Positions 17,601 through 24,721 of a DNA stretch of 64,000 nt are shown here, piece after piece. The DNA comes from Alcanivorax jadensis T9 (GTDB lineage: Bacteria > Pseudomonadota > Gammaproteobacteria > Pseudomonadales > Alcanivoracaceae). The position numbers were made by a program, and so were the translations under genes. The stretch lies in contig NZ_ARXU01000013.1 in NCBI RefSeq assembly GCF_000756655.1, positions 1-64,000 on the forward strand, given 5' to 3'. The first letter of the stretch is position 1. Each line of letters starts with the position of its first letter. A model generated the notes under the pieces. It had not been told where the DNA came from. It ran no database searches and saw nothing but the letters and a program-made list of their open reading frames with translations.

Positions 17601-19489
17601 CGGTGGTGGGCATCGGCGATATGGGCGGCGATGTGTTCGGCAACGGCATGTTGCTGTCCGAACAGATCAAGCTGGTTGCCGCGTTCAACCACATGCACAT
17701 CTTCATTGATCCGGACCCGGACCCGATGACCACCTTTGCCGAACGTCAGCGGCTGTTCAACACGCGTGGCACCACCTGGGAAGATTTCGATGCATCGCTG
17801 ATTTCCGACGGTGGCGGGGTCTGGTCGCGCAGTGCCAAAAGCATCACCCTCAGTGAGCAGGCTTGTAACGCTCTGTGTATCGAGCAACGTACCCTGACAC
17901 CCGCGGAGTTGATCACCGCCATCCTAAAGGCACCGGTGGAGCTGCTCTGGAACGGTGGCATTGGCACCTATGTGAAAGGCAGCAACGAAAGTCCGGCACA
18001 GGTAGGCGACCGGGCCAACGATGCCATCCGTATCAATGGTCGCGACCTGCGTTGTCAGGTGGTGGGCGAGGGCGGCAACCTGGGGCTGACCCAGTTGGGG
18101 CGGATCGAGTACGCGCTGAACGGCGGCTGTATCAACACCGATGCCATCGACAATTCCGGTGGCGTGCACAGCTCCGACCGGGAAGTGAACATCAAGATTC
18201 CACTCAATCAGCGGCTGCGTGATGGTCGCCTGGACCGGGAAACCCGTGACCCGCTACTAGAGCGGATGACCGATGACGTGGCAACGGCCGTACTGCGCGA
18301 CAACTATGTGCAATGCCTGGCCCTGAGCCTGTTGGAATTCAATGCCGCCAGCCGTCTCGACGAACACGCCAACCACCTGCGCACTCTGGAGCGCCAGGGC
18401 TCGCTGACCCGCTCGGTGGAATACCTGCCGGATGACGAGGGGCTCAGTGAGCGCCGCACCCGGGGCAAAGGGCTGACACGGCCGGAACTGTCGGTGTTGT
18501 TGTCCTACACCAAGAATGCTTTGTTTGATGCCATGCTGGCCACCGATGTGCCGGACGACCCCTTCTTCGATCAGGACGTACTCAACTATTTCCCGGAAGA
18601 GCTGGTGGAATCCTTCCGCGAGGATTTATTGGCGCATGGGTTGCGCAGGGAGCTGATTGCCACTGTGTTGTCCAATGCGGTGGTCAATCGTATGGGCTTT
18701 TCCTTTGTCCACCGTTATGCCGATGAGCATGGGCTGTCCCTGCACCGTATCGTCAAGGCCTATGCCATGGCTCACGCGGTGTTCGATGGGGACCTTTACT
18801 GGGCACCGGTGGACGGGCTGGATGGCAAGGTGGACAGCCAGGTGCAGCTGCGCCTCTATGGTCGTGTCATCGGCCTGATGAAACACGTCACCACCTGGCT
18901 GATCCATTACAAATGGGGTCGTCGCCCGGTGGCGGAAGCGGTCAACCGCTATCGCAAGTCCATTGGTGAGCTGGAAGCCATGCTGCCGGATATCCTGCCA
19001 GGCAGTTACCGTCAGGAGTGGGATCAGGCGGTGGCCGGCATGGGCGACGATGGCGTGCCGGAAAAAGAAGCTCGCCTGCTGGCCAACACCATGGTGCTGG
19101 GCAGCGCGCCGGACGTGATCGAATTGGCCTCCCAGGCCCAGGTGCCGCTGAAACTGGCGGCGGAGGTCTACTTCCTGGTCGGGGATCGCCTGCAGATCCT
19201 CTGGCTGTTGTCCGCCATCATCGACCTGAGCGTACAGGGTCGCTGGCAGGCCCTGGCCCGCGCCAACCTGCGCGAAGACTCTTATCGCCTGCACCGCCAG
19301 GTGGCTGCCAAGGTACTGGAACAGGAGGGCGACAACGCCGCCGCTCGCTTTGCTGCGTGGGAAGACAAGGCCAGCCGCAAGGTCGCCTTCGGCATCCACC
19401 GCTTGCAAACCCTGCAGGCAGACAGCCCCCACGACTTCATGACACTTGCAGTCGGGGTAAGGGAGCTGCGCAAGCTTCGGAGTTTGTAG
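14678..19489 (+). CDS. gdhB: NAD-specific glutamate dehydrogenase, 180-kDa class
   Basis: Giant cytoplasmic enzyme of 1603 residues that converts glutamate to 2-oxoglutarate and ammonia with NAD+, chiefly a catabolic step. The length matches the L-180 class found in Pseudomonas and Streptomyces. The N-terminal half (about 1-700) carries ACT-like regulatory regions. The catalytic part includes GGLRWSDRREDF (from residue 810), VPVGAKGGFVLK, the PPASVVRHDGDDPYLVVAAD segment and the dinucleotide motif GIGDMGGDVFG (from 978). GGAGGA lies just before the ATG. It is a single gene. Allosteric control is known in the family; nothing in the sequence here shows the effector. Confidence 0.97.
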   Translation: MQDDVAQRQALLQAQLEALVTAHVGVEHQPLFRSFMAAYFEMSSQAALTARTPEQLFHIAQQHWMMAFQRHPEETLIHLKPPTRPGGLAALRTVTDDVPFLVDSIAMAVRDAGTAIDWTIHPVIQVLRDTHGHMTRVAGVGDGENPAESLVYVEFEPLASDEAYEHLQESLEQVLGELRLVVEDFPAMLDNLETTQKNLSGDFPSRDQEELAEAQAFIDWLSLDHFTFLGYARSRAEPVDDGIKLSLDHDAGLGLARPGSRYANAEEFIAPHDEMAKYIAHGRLVVVTKANARSPIHHPHYMDVVSVKRLAEDGTVEGTDRYIGLFSLDAYINRPRDIPLIRRKVNYVLDRSRLPERSHSGKHLRDIIYQLPRDELFQCSEEELYSICMGIRALRDRHHLSLFMRRDRYGRFYSCMVYLSRERYSRELRDHVTAELKQLCNGSSVERTVDFLREGLARIHCIIRIPQGTHLAMSQAQVEERLLAVTRTWADQLRDILRKEGEHGEEGAGLAQRFGDAFPVGYQEKTDPMEAAADIHYLAQLNDRQPVLPSLSINSGDGAACPTSLRLYSQKKPIGLSDVLPALENFGLRVVRQEPTQVIPRDGEAQWVQVFDVQVHGDCALGPVQQKRFFEEAFLECWHGNTENDGLNRLVLLAGLNSRQIVCLRTLTKYLVQTGLPYSQNYMEQLLADHASIARSLVQLFETRFDPGISDERRKNEGLKLAQNLDHQLDQVASLDADRVLRAFLSVVRAGLRTNFYQPDAAGHDKSYVSLKLDPSQVSELPPPLPMYEAFVYSPQMEGIHLRGGPVARGGLRWSDRREDFRTEVLGLVKAQMVKNAIIVPVGAKGGFVLKRGNPADREAWQQLGIICYKEFIRGLLDITDNRVGDQVVPPASVVRHDGDDPYLVVAADKGTATFSDIANGLADEYGFWLGDAFASGGSAGYDHKKMGITARGAWESVKRHFREAGKDIQTAPFTVVGIGDMGGDVFGNGMLLSEQIKLVAAFNHMHIFIDPDPDPMTTFAERQRLFNTRGTTWEDFDASLISDGGGVWSRSAKSITLSEQACNALCIEQRTLTPAELITAILKAPVELLWNGGIGTYVKGSNESPAQVGDRANDAIRINGRDLRCQVVGEGGNLGLTQLGRIEYALNGGCINTDAIDNSGGVHSSDREVNIKIPLNQRLRDGRLDRETRDPLLERMTDDVATAVLRDNYVQCLALSLLEFNAASRLDEHANHLRTLERQGSLTRSVEYLPDDEGLSERRTRGKGLTRPELSVLLSYTKNALFDAMLATDVPDDPFFDQDVLNYFPEELVESFREDLLAHGLRRELIATVLSNAVVNRMGFSFVHRYADEHGLSLHRIVKAYAMAHAVFDGDLYWAPVDGLDGKVDSQVQLRLYGRVIGLMKHVTTWLIHYKWGRRPVAEAVNRYRKSIGELEAMLPDILPGSYRQEWDQAVAGMGDDGVPEKEARLLANTMVLGSAPDVIELASQAQVPLKLAAEVYFLVGDRLQILWLLSAIIDLSVQGRWQALARANLREDSYRLHRQVAAKVLEQEGDNAAARFAAWEDKASRKVAFGIHRLQTLQADSPHDFMTLAVGVRELRKLRSL

Positions 19490-19511
19490 GCCACTTATGC
19501 CACCAGACTTC

Positions 19512-19567
19512 GTTGGAGCTATGCTTGCATGGCGAAGGGGTTGCCCGCTTCGCCATATGCTGGTGAT
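19512..19567. repeat. REP-like hairpin
   Basis: CGTTGGAGC-TATGCTTGCATG-GCGAA (19512-19536) follows the TGTAGGAGC..GCGAA REP pattern, and a reversed partner (TTCGCCATATGCTGG) lies at 19549-19563. It sits in the gap after the glutamate dehydrogenase gene. Confidence 0.65.
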
Positions 19568-19659
19568 CAATACTCCCATTCGCCTTGCGAGCAAGGCGCC
19601 ACCGGGCTGGCTGGGCGTAGTTGGGTAAAAAGTATTGAGTCCGGGCTCTTCTCGATATA

Positions 19660-19675
19660 CTGTACAAAAAGACAG
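19660..19675. promoter_or_regulatory. LexA (SOS) box upstream of the radical SAM gene
   Basis: CTGTACAAAAAGACAG has the CTG-N10-CAG form of gammaproteobacterial SOS boxes and is almost identical to the box at 35567-35582 before umuDC. It ends 18 bases before the ATG at 19694, a position that would block transcription. Confidence 0.85.
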
Positions 19676-19693
19676 TATTTGACGGGAGCCATT

Positions 19694-20749
19694 ATGCCTG
19701 CTGTGAACCGGGGTACCTTCAGCCAGATACCGGGACGCTTTGCCGTCAGCCATAGCGATATGGATGACGCGCCGGTAAACCGGCCCACCCGCTATCACCG
19801 TGAACAGGCAAAAAGCCTGATCATGACCAATCGCAGCCCGGACCTGCCATTTGAGCAGAGCATCAATCCCTACCGGGGCTGTGAGCATGGCTGTATCTAC
19901 TGCTATGCCCGCCCCAATCATGCCTATGTGGATCTGTCACCGGGCCAGGATTTCGAGAGTGAAATCTTCTGCAAGGACAATGCGGCAGAGGTACTGCGCG
20001 ATAGTTTGCGCAAGCCAGGATATCGCTGTCGGCCCATTGTGCTGGGTACGGTGACAGATCCTTATCAGCCCATCGAACGAGAACGGCGTATAAGCCGGGA
20101 ACTGTTGCAGGTGCTGGTGGATTGCCAGCATCCCTTCAGCCTGATCACCAAGAGCACCCTGGTACTGCGAGATCTTGACCTGATTGCTCCCATGGCGCGC
20201 CTGGGCAGGGCGTCGGTGGCGGTGTCCGTGACCACGCTGGATAACCGCCTCAAAGGCGAGTTGGAGCCACGGGCCAGTGGTGGCCGTGAGCGCATCAAGG
20301 TGATTCGTGAGCTGAGCCGGGCCGGGGTGCCTGTAACTGCCCTGGTGGCGCCAGTGATTCCTTTCATCAACGACCACGAGCTGGAAGATATTGTCGAGCA
20401 GGTGGCCCAGGCCGGTGCTCAGCAGGCGGGTTATGTGGTGTTGCGACTTCCCCATGAAGTGGGGCCGCTCTGGGAGGAGTGGCTGCATGAGCATTACCCG
20501 GAGCGGGCGGAGAAGGTGATGTCGGTGATGCGGGATCTGCATGGTGGCGCCGTCTATGACAGCCGCTGGCACCAGCGACAAAGCGGGCAGGGGGCCTGGG
20601 CGCATCTGCTGCGCCAGCGTTTTGCATCCGCTTGCAAAGCGGCCGGATTGCAGGCCCGTGAAGAACAATCTCTGGATTGCAGTGGCTTTGTGCCACCAGG
20701 TCCCCATGGCCAGCTCAACCTGTGGGGCGTGGCAGAAGGGGAGACCTGA
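19694..20749 (+). CDS. PA0069-family radical SAM protein, SOS-regulated
   Basis: Cytoplasmic radical SAM protein of about 351 residues related to the spore-photoproduct-lyase-like group. Cys63, Cys67 and Cys70 in RGCEHGCIYC bind the 4Fe-4S cluster that cleaves S-adenosylmethionine. VLGTVTDPYQPIE and ITKSTLVLRDLDL are further conserved segments. I chose ATG at 19694 with GGGAG upstream; a longer frame would run through the LexA box. The Pseudomonas aeruginosa relative PA0069 is a known LexA-regulon member, which agrees with the box found here. A role in repair of damaged DNA is likely but the substrate is unproven. Confidence 0.92.
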   Translation: MPAVNRGTFSQIPGRFAVSHSDMDDAPVNRPTRYHREQAKSLIMTNRSPDLPFEQSINPYRGCEHGCIYCYARPNHAYVDLSPGQDFESEIFCKDNAAEVLRDSLRKPGYRCRPIVLGTVTDPYQPIERERRISRELLQVLVDCQHPFSLITKSTLVLRDLDLIAPMARLGRASVAVSVTTLDNRLKGELEPRASGGRERIKVIRELSRAGVPVTALVAPVIPFINDHELEDIVEQVAQAGAQQAGYVVLRLPHEVGPLWEEWLHEHYPERAEKVMSVMRDLHGGAVYDSRWHQRQSGQGAWAHLLRQRFASACKAAGLQAREEQSLDCSGFVPPGPHGQLNLWGVAEGET

Positions 20750-20760
20750 AGCGATGGCGC

Positions 20761-20786
20761 TGTTGGAGCTTTGCTCGCAAAGCGAA
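20761..20786 (+). repeat. REP-like hairpin
   Basis: TGTTGGAGC-TTTGCTCGCAAA-GCGAAG matches the dispersed REP pattern seen at 13522, 19512, 30594, 33854 and 43554. It lies about 11 bases past the stop of the radical SAM gene. Confidence 0.7.
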
Positions 20787-20841
20787 GATTGCACTGAAAA
20801 CCAGGGCTCTCAAAAGGTAGTGTCGAGGCGCAACTCATTTA

Positions 20842-20858
20842 AGTAACCAGCGGTTATT
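20842..20858. promoter_or_regulatory. Operator-like dyad O1 upstream of the SDR gene
   Basis: AGTAACC-AGC-GGTTATT is a 7-3-7 dyad with one mismatch. It matches the second dyad at 20886-20902, and their centres are 44 bases apart, about four helical turns. TetR-type repressors commonly bind such sites. Confidence 0.6.
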
Positions 20859-20885
20859 TACAGATCGGTGATTTTTCTCTAAATT

Positions 20886-20902
20886 AGTGACCGATGGTTA
20901 CT
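20886..20902. promoter_or_regulatory. Operator-like dyad O2 upstream of the SDR gene
   Basis: AGTGACC-GAT-GGTTACT is a 7-3-7 dyad with one mismatch. It lies directly before the ribosome site (GGAG at 20907) of the SDR gene, so a bound regulator would block expression. Confidence 0.6.
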
Positions 20903-20917
20903 TAATGGAGAAAAGCT

Positions 20918-21679
20918 ATGCAAGCGGTCGTTATTACTGGCGCCAGTGCCGGTATTGGTAAGGAATTTGCCCGGCAATTGGCAATGGAAGGGAACAACCT
21001 GGTATTGGTGGCCCGGCGCCTGGATCGCCTGGAGGCCCTTGCCGGCGAGTTGCGCGAGCGAAACGGTATTGAGGTTGCCTGCATCGCCTCGGATCTGGCG
21101 CAGCCGGAAGCCTCCGCCGAGCTGGCAAAGGCGCTGGAGCAACAGCAGATCGCGGTGACTGGCCTGATCAACAATGCCGGCTTTGGTGATCGCGGGCAGT
21201 TTGCGGATCTGGATCTGCAGCGGCAGCTGGATATGGTGCAGGTGAATGTGACAGCCCTGGTAGATCTGACCTGGCGTCTGGTGCCGGCGCTCAAGCAGGC
21301 TAAGGATGCGTTTGTGATCAATGTGGCGTCTTCGGCGGCCTTTCAGGCAGGCCCGAACATGACCATTTATTACGCCACCAAGGCCTTTGTTCTGTCGTTC
21401 TCTGAAGGCCTGCACGAAGAGCTGAAAGGTAACGGGATCGCGGTCAGCGCTCTGTGTCCAGGTGCTACCGATTCAGAGTTTGCTACCGAAGCCCACATGA
21501 CCGATACCCTGTTGTTCAAGGCTGGCACCATGACTACCGAAGCGGTGGTGAAAAAGTCTCTGGCAGGGCGCCGTCGCGCCATTGTGATTCCCGGCCTGAA
21601 AAATTTGCTGCTGGTGTGGATGGGCAAGTTCTCGCCCCGTATGATTACCCGCCGACTGGCAGGCATGCTTCAGGCGTAA
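20918..21679 (+). CDS. Short-chain dehydrogenase/reductase
   Basis: Classical SDR oxidoreductase of 253 residues that uses NAD(H) or NADP(H). TGASAGIG at 7-14 is the cofactor motif; Arg33-Arg34 after the second beta strand favours NADP(H), an inference. NNAG lies at 85-88, and Ser138, Tyr151 and Lys155 form the catalytic set. The C-terminal tail (GLKNLLLVWMGKFSPRMITRRLAGML) is hydrophobic and basic, typical of membrane-associated members that act on lipids or ketones. Two matching dyads precede the gene. The TetR gene at 22035 is a candidate regulator. The substrate is unknown. Confidence 0.92.
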   Translation: MQAVVITGASAGIGKEFARQLAMEGNNLVLVARRLDRLEALAGELRERNGIEVACIASDLAQPEASAELAKALEQQQIAVTGLINNAGFGDRGQFADLDLQRQLDMVQVNVTALVDLTWRLVPALKQAKDAFVINVASSAAFQAGPNMTIYYATKAFVLSFSEGLHEELKGNGIAVSALCPGATDSEFATEAHMTDTLLFKAGTMTTEAVVKKSLAGRRRAIVIPGLKNLLLVWMGKFSPRMITRRLAGMLQA

Positions 21680-21700
21680 TCTGCGCTGGCGGATCTCTGG

Positions 21701-21930
21701 CGTAGGGTGCACTGAGCCTTAGGCGAACTGCACCAATACCGTTAAGTTGATAATTGAGAATGGATAATTGATAACGACGCGATCAAACGCCTGCCTGATT
21801 GGAAAACTCAGAAGCCGCGTTCAAAATGCAAGTGCGGCATCCGGGCTTTGAGAATAAAGGCACTATCCCGCACGTTATCAATTCTCAATTATTCATTATC
21901 AATTTTTCTGGTGCAGTTCTGAACCCTACG
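21701..21930 (+). repeat. MITE-like element, copy B
   Basis: A 230-base non-coding element opening with CGTAGGGTGCACTGAG..GGCGAACTGCACCA and closing with TGGTGCAGTTCTGAACCCTACG. Inner arms are GATAATTGAGAATGGATAAT.. and its reverse complement. The core (ACGCGATCAAACGCCTGCCTG...) matches the minus strand of copy A closely. It lies between the SDR gene and the TetR gene. Confidence 0.85.
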
Positions 21931-21976
21931 CTCGGCGCCCCTGCAGGTTCCGACTGGATACTAATGTCGGCGGAAA

Positions 21977-21992
21977 ATCATGCTTGCATGAT
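21977..21992. promoter_or_regulatory. Perfect 7-2-7 dyad upstream of the TetR gene
   Basis: ATCATGC-TT-GCATGAT is perfectly symmetric and lies 43 bases before the start at 22035. It could be an autoregulatory operator, or a decayed REP stem, since CATGCTTGCATG also occurs in REP units of this window. Confidence 0.35.
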
Positions 21993-22034
21993 GAGCGATC
22001 TGGCACTGATTCCTGATTCAATCAGAGGTTCCCT

Positions 22035-22652
22035 ATGGCCGAATGTGTTTTTCAGCGCGCCCGCTCACCTGAGCAGAAGGCGGAACGGCGCGCCCAGATT
22101 CTTGCGGCGGCGGCAACCTTCTTTGAGCAGGAGCGTTTCGAAGCCATCAGCCTTGCCTCCATTGCCCGCAGGGCCGGCGTCACCAAGGCGGCGTTGTATC
22201 GTTACTTCCCTTCCAAGGAAGCGCTGTTTCTTGGCTTGTACCTGGATGAACTTGAGCGGGTAAGCCATGCGCCAGTGGATGACAGCTTGCCACTGTGGCA
22301 GGCCTTGTCGGAGATGCTGGTGGCGCGCCCATTGTTTTGCCGGCTCACAGCGATCCTGCACTCAGTGCTGGAACAGAATCTGGATGAGGCGGCGGCCTTA
22401 GCGTTCAAACAGTCCCTGCTAGCGCATTTCGCGCAATTGGCTCAGCGTCTGCAGCAGGCCTATGGTCTGTCCAGCGATAAGGCGGCCACTTATCTGATGC
22501 AGGTACAGCAAACCTTGATCGGCTGCTGGGCTGTCAGTCATCCGGCACCGGTGGTAGAGAAGGTGCTTGATACACCTGGGCTGGATCTTTTTCGGGTAGA
22601 TTTCAAAACGGCGCTGCAGGCCCAGTTCAAGGCGCTGGAGATGGCGCTGTGA
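22035..22652 (+). CDS. TetR family transcriptional regulator
   Basis: Predicted 205-residue one-component repressor. The N-terminal HTH is clear: ISLASIARRAGVTKAALYRYFPSKEALF (about 38-65) has the conserved TetR pattern with Tyr-Arg-Tyr-Phe in the recognition region. The C-terminal ligand domain is all-helical and does not reveal the effector. Its stop codon overlaps the start of the hydrolase gene (TGATG), so the two are translated together. Candidate targets are the SDR gene, which has paired dyads, and its own promoter. Confidence 0.92.
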   Translation: MAECVFQRARSPEQKAERRAQILAAAATFFEQERFEAISLASIARRAGVTKAALYRYFPSKEALFLGLYLDELERVSHAPVDDSLPLWQALSEMLVARPLFCRLTAILHSVLEQNLDEAAALAFKQSLLAHFAQLAQRLQQAYGLSSDKAATYLMQVQQTLIGCWAVSHPAPVVEKVLDTPGLDLFRVDFKTALQAQFKALEMAL

Positions 22653-23290
22653 TGGATTTGCTGTGGAACTGTGCCGAGCAGCCAGCGGCGCTGTTGGTGC
22701 TGGCCCATGGCGCTGGCGCTCCCATGGATAGTGACTTCATGAACGCCATGGCGGAAGCTCTGGCCGATCGGGGAATCTCCGTTGTCCGTTTCGAGTTCCC
22801 CTATATGGCGCGCCGTCGCCAGGAACAACGCAAGTTCCCGCCGAATCGCGCCCCGCAGTTGCTGGCGCACTTCCGGGACGTACTGGCGGCGTTGCCGGAC
22901 GACAATCTGCCGATCTGGATCGGGGGCAAATCCATGGGCGGGCGCATGGCATCACTGCTGGCAGCGGAAACAGACTGTCCGCCTATCCATGGAGTGGTGG
23001 CGTTGGGTTACCCGTTTCACCCACCGGGAAAACCGGAGAAAACCCGCACTGAGCATCTGCCACATCTGGCTGTCCCCATGCTGATTTGCCAGGGTGAACG
23101 TGACCCCTTCGGCAAGCCGCAGGAGGTGACGAATTATGGTTTGCCGCAAGCCATCTCTTTACACTGGCTGCCCCATGGGGATCATGATTTTCGACCACTA
23201 AAGCGCAGTGGTCTTGAGCAGACCGATTTGATTGGTGACGCTGCTGTCAGGGCAGCATTGTTCATCAGGGAAATAAGAGCGGCACAATGA
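22652..23290 (+). CDS. Alpha/beta hydrolase, KANL3/Tex30-like
   Basis: Small cytoplasmic alpha/beta-fold hydrolase of 212 residues. AHGAGAPMDS near the N-terminus provides the oxyanion region, GGKSMGGR holds the nucleophile serine, and GERDPFG and HGDHDF supply the acid and the catalytic His. The short single-domain form with this order matches the KANL3/Tex30 group, often annotated as dienelactone-hydrolase-like. ATG at 22652 overlaps the TetR stop as TGATG, indicating coupling. The natural substrate is not known. Confidence 0.85.
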   Translation: MDLLWNCAEQPAALLVLAHGAGAPMDSDFMNAMAEALADRGISVVRFEFPYMARRRQEQRKFPPNRAPQLLAHFRDVLAALPDDNLPIWIGGKSMGGRMASLLAAETDCPPIHGVVALGYPFHPPGKPEKTRTEHLPHLAVPMLICQGERDPFGKPQEVTNYGLPQAISLHWLPHGDHDFRPLKRSGLEQTDLIGDAAVRAALFIREIRAAQ

Positions 23291-23320
23291 CGTGCCGGTA
23301 GGGAAGGGTAAGGGAGTGAC

Positions 23321-24721
23321 ATGGAAGCCTGTAATTATCACCTGAAGAAGCCAGGGAGCTGGCATTGCTCCGGTTGCAGCAAACGGTTTTGTGGGCAGTG
23401 TGTGCCGGGTGGAGAAGAGAATTTTCGTCCTGGCTTGCCGCGCTGTGTGTTGTGCAGCCAACAGCTGGACTGGCAGGGCGATGGTGAGCCTGGAACGCCA
23501 TTCTGGCAACGCTCCGGGGAAATCCTGCAATACCCGCTCAAGCCACCGGCGTTATGGCTGATTCTGTCTCTGGGCATTGCCAGTGTGCTGTCTCTGGGGC
23601 TGCTTACGGGCCTGTTGTTATTGTTTCTGGCTCTCACCCTGTTTGTTTATTCGCTGGTAGTGATCGCGGAGGTCGCTGGCGATGACTGGGTACCGCCATC
23701 CCCGATGGATGTGATGTCCGAAGGTGGCTTGCTGGTCAAGCAGATCGTCCTGTTGATTACCTTGTTTACGGTGCCCCTGTTGCTGGTTTCAACGTCCATG
23801 GTTCTGGCCATGGGGCTGCTGGCCCTGGCTGCGCTGGTGTTGCCGGCGGCGGTGATGATTCTTGCAGTGAGTCGATCTCTGCGCATGGCGTTGAACCCGT
23901 TGCGCTGGTTGCAGCTGGTGGTCACTGTCGGGGTGTCCTACCTGCTTTTGTGGTTTGCCGTGATGGCGGTGACGGCTGCTCCGTCGTTACTGCAAACCCA
24001 GAGTGATCTTCAGGTGTTGGTATTTCTGGGTACGGCGTTCTCTGCTTATACGACGATTGTTGCCTCTGCCATGATGGGCGCCATGCTCAATGAAAAGGCC
24101 CGCGAACTGGGGCTGGCAGAAGATGAGCCCCGGGGGCGTTCCCTGGCTGCGGATGATTTTGATGTGGCAGAAGCGCTGGGTTCTGCCCATATCTATGCTC
24201 AGGAAGGGCGTTTTGACGATGCGCTGGGCGTGGTAAATCGTGGCCTCAATGCAGCCCCAATGCACCAGGAACTGAACTGGCGCCGACTGCGTCTGCTGCG
24301 CTTGCTGGAAAAAGACAAACCCTGGCAGGCGCATCTTGCCCGTTTTCTTCGCCAGCAATTCGCCAATGGCAACGAGGGTTCCGCTGTGCAGATCTGGCTG
24401 GAAGCCCAGCAGCAACAGCCGGGATTCCGCTTTGAAGAAGAAGGCAGTTTGTCTTTGTCGTTGGCCCAGGCGTTGTACGAGAGGGGGCGATTGAAAGAAG
24501 CGCAGCATTTGCTGGTAAACCTGCATCAACGAACGCCGGGCTTCCCATTGTTGGGCACGGCCTATGTGCTGTTGGCCCGATTGTATATGGAGCAGCACGG
24601 GGATCTGCTCCGGGCGGGCAAGTTGCTGGCCTTTGTGGAAAAGCACTTTCCCGATCAGTTTCAGAGCCAGGAATCCTGCGAAGCCATGCAGGTATTCCAG
24701 CGTCTTAAAGCCGCTGGCTGA
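23321..24721 (+). CDS. B-box-like zinc-finger membrane protein with TPR-like tail
   Basis: Predicted 466-residue inner-membrane protein. The N-terminus carries a Cys/His-rich knuckle (CNYH, CSGC, CGQC, CVLC within the first 46 residues) like a B-box or zinc-ribbon. It is followed by five to six membrane helices (about 75-255) of the DUF4013 kind, then an alpha-helical soluble tail (about 285-466) with TPR-like pairs such as SAHIYAQEGRFDDALGVVNRGL. I know of no defined function. The end overlaps the convergent rhomboid protease gene by 17 bases; both have TPR-like C-terminal tails. Confidence 0.75.
   Translation: MEACNYHLKKPGSWHCSGCSKRFCGQCVPGGEENFRPGLPRCVLCSQQLDWQGDGEPGTPFWQRSGEILQYPLKPPALWLILSLGIASVLSLGLLTGLLLLFLALTLFVYSLVVIAEVAGDDWVPPSPMDVMSEGGLLVKQIVLLITLFTVPLLLVSTSMVLAMGLLALAALVLPAAVMILAVSRSLRMALNPLRWLQLVVTVGVSYLLLWFAVMAVTAAPSLLQTQSDLQVLVFLGTAFSAYTTIVASAMMGAMLNEKARELGLAEDEPRGRSLAADDFDVAEALGSAHIYAQEGRFDDALGVVNRGLNAAPMHQELNWRRLRLLRLLEKDKPWQAHLARFLRQQFANGNEGSAVQIWLEAQQQQPGFRFEEEGSLSLSLAQALYERGRLKEAQHLLVNLHQRTPGFPLLGTAYVLLARLYMEQHGDLLRAGKLLAFVEKHFPDQFQSQESCEAMQVFQRLKAAG

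Noticed and set aside
18626-19921. A 431-codon minus-strand frame at the end of the glutamate dehydrogenase gene
   Set aside because: Antisense to a conserved enzyme; it also crosses the LexA box and the radical SAM gene start.
21799-22263. A 154-codon frame starting in MITE-like copy B and entering the TetR gene
   Set aside because: It begins inside repeat DNA and overlaps the TetR gene in another frame; no domain is visible.
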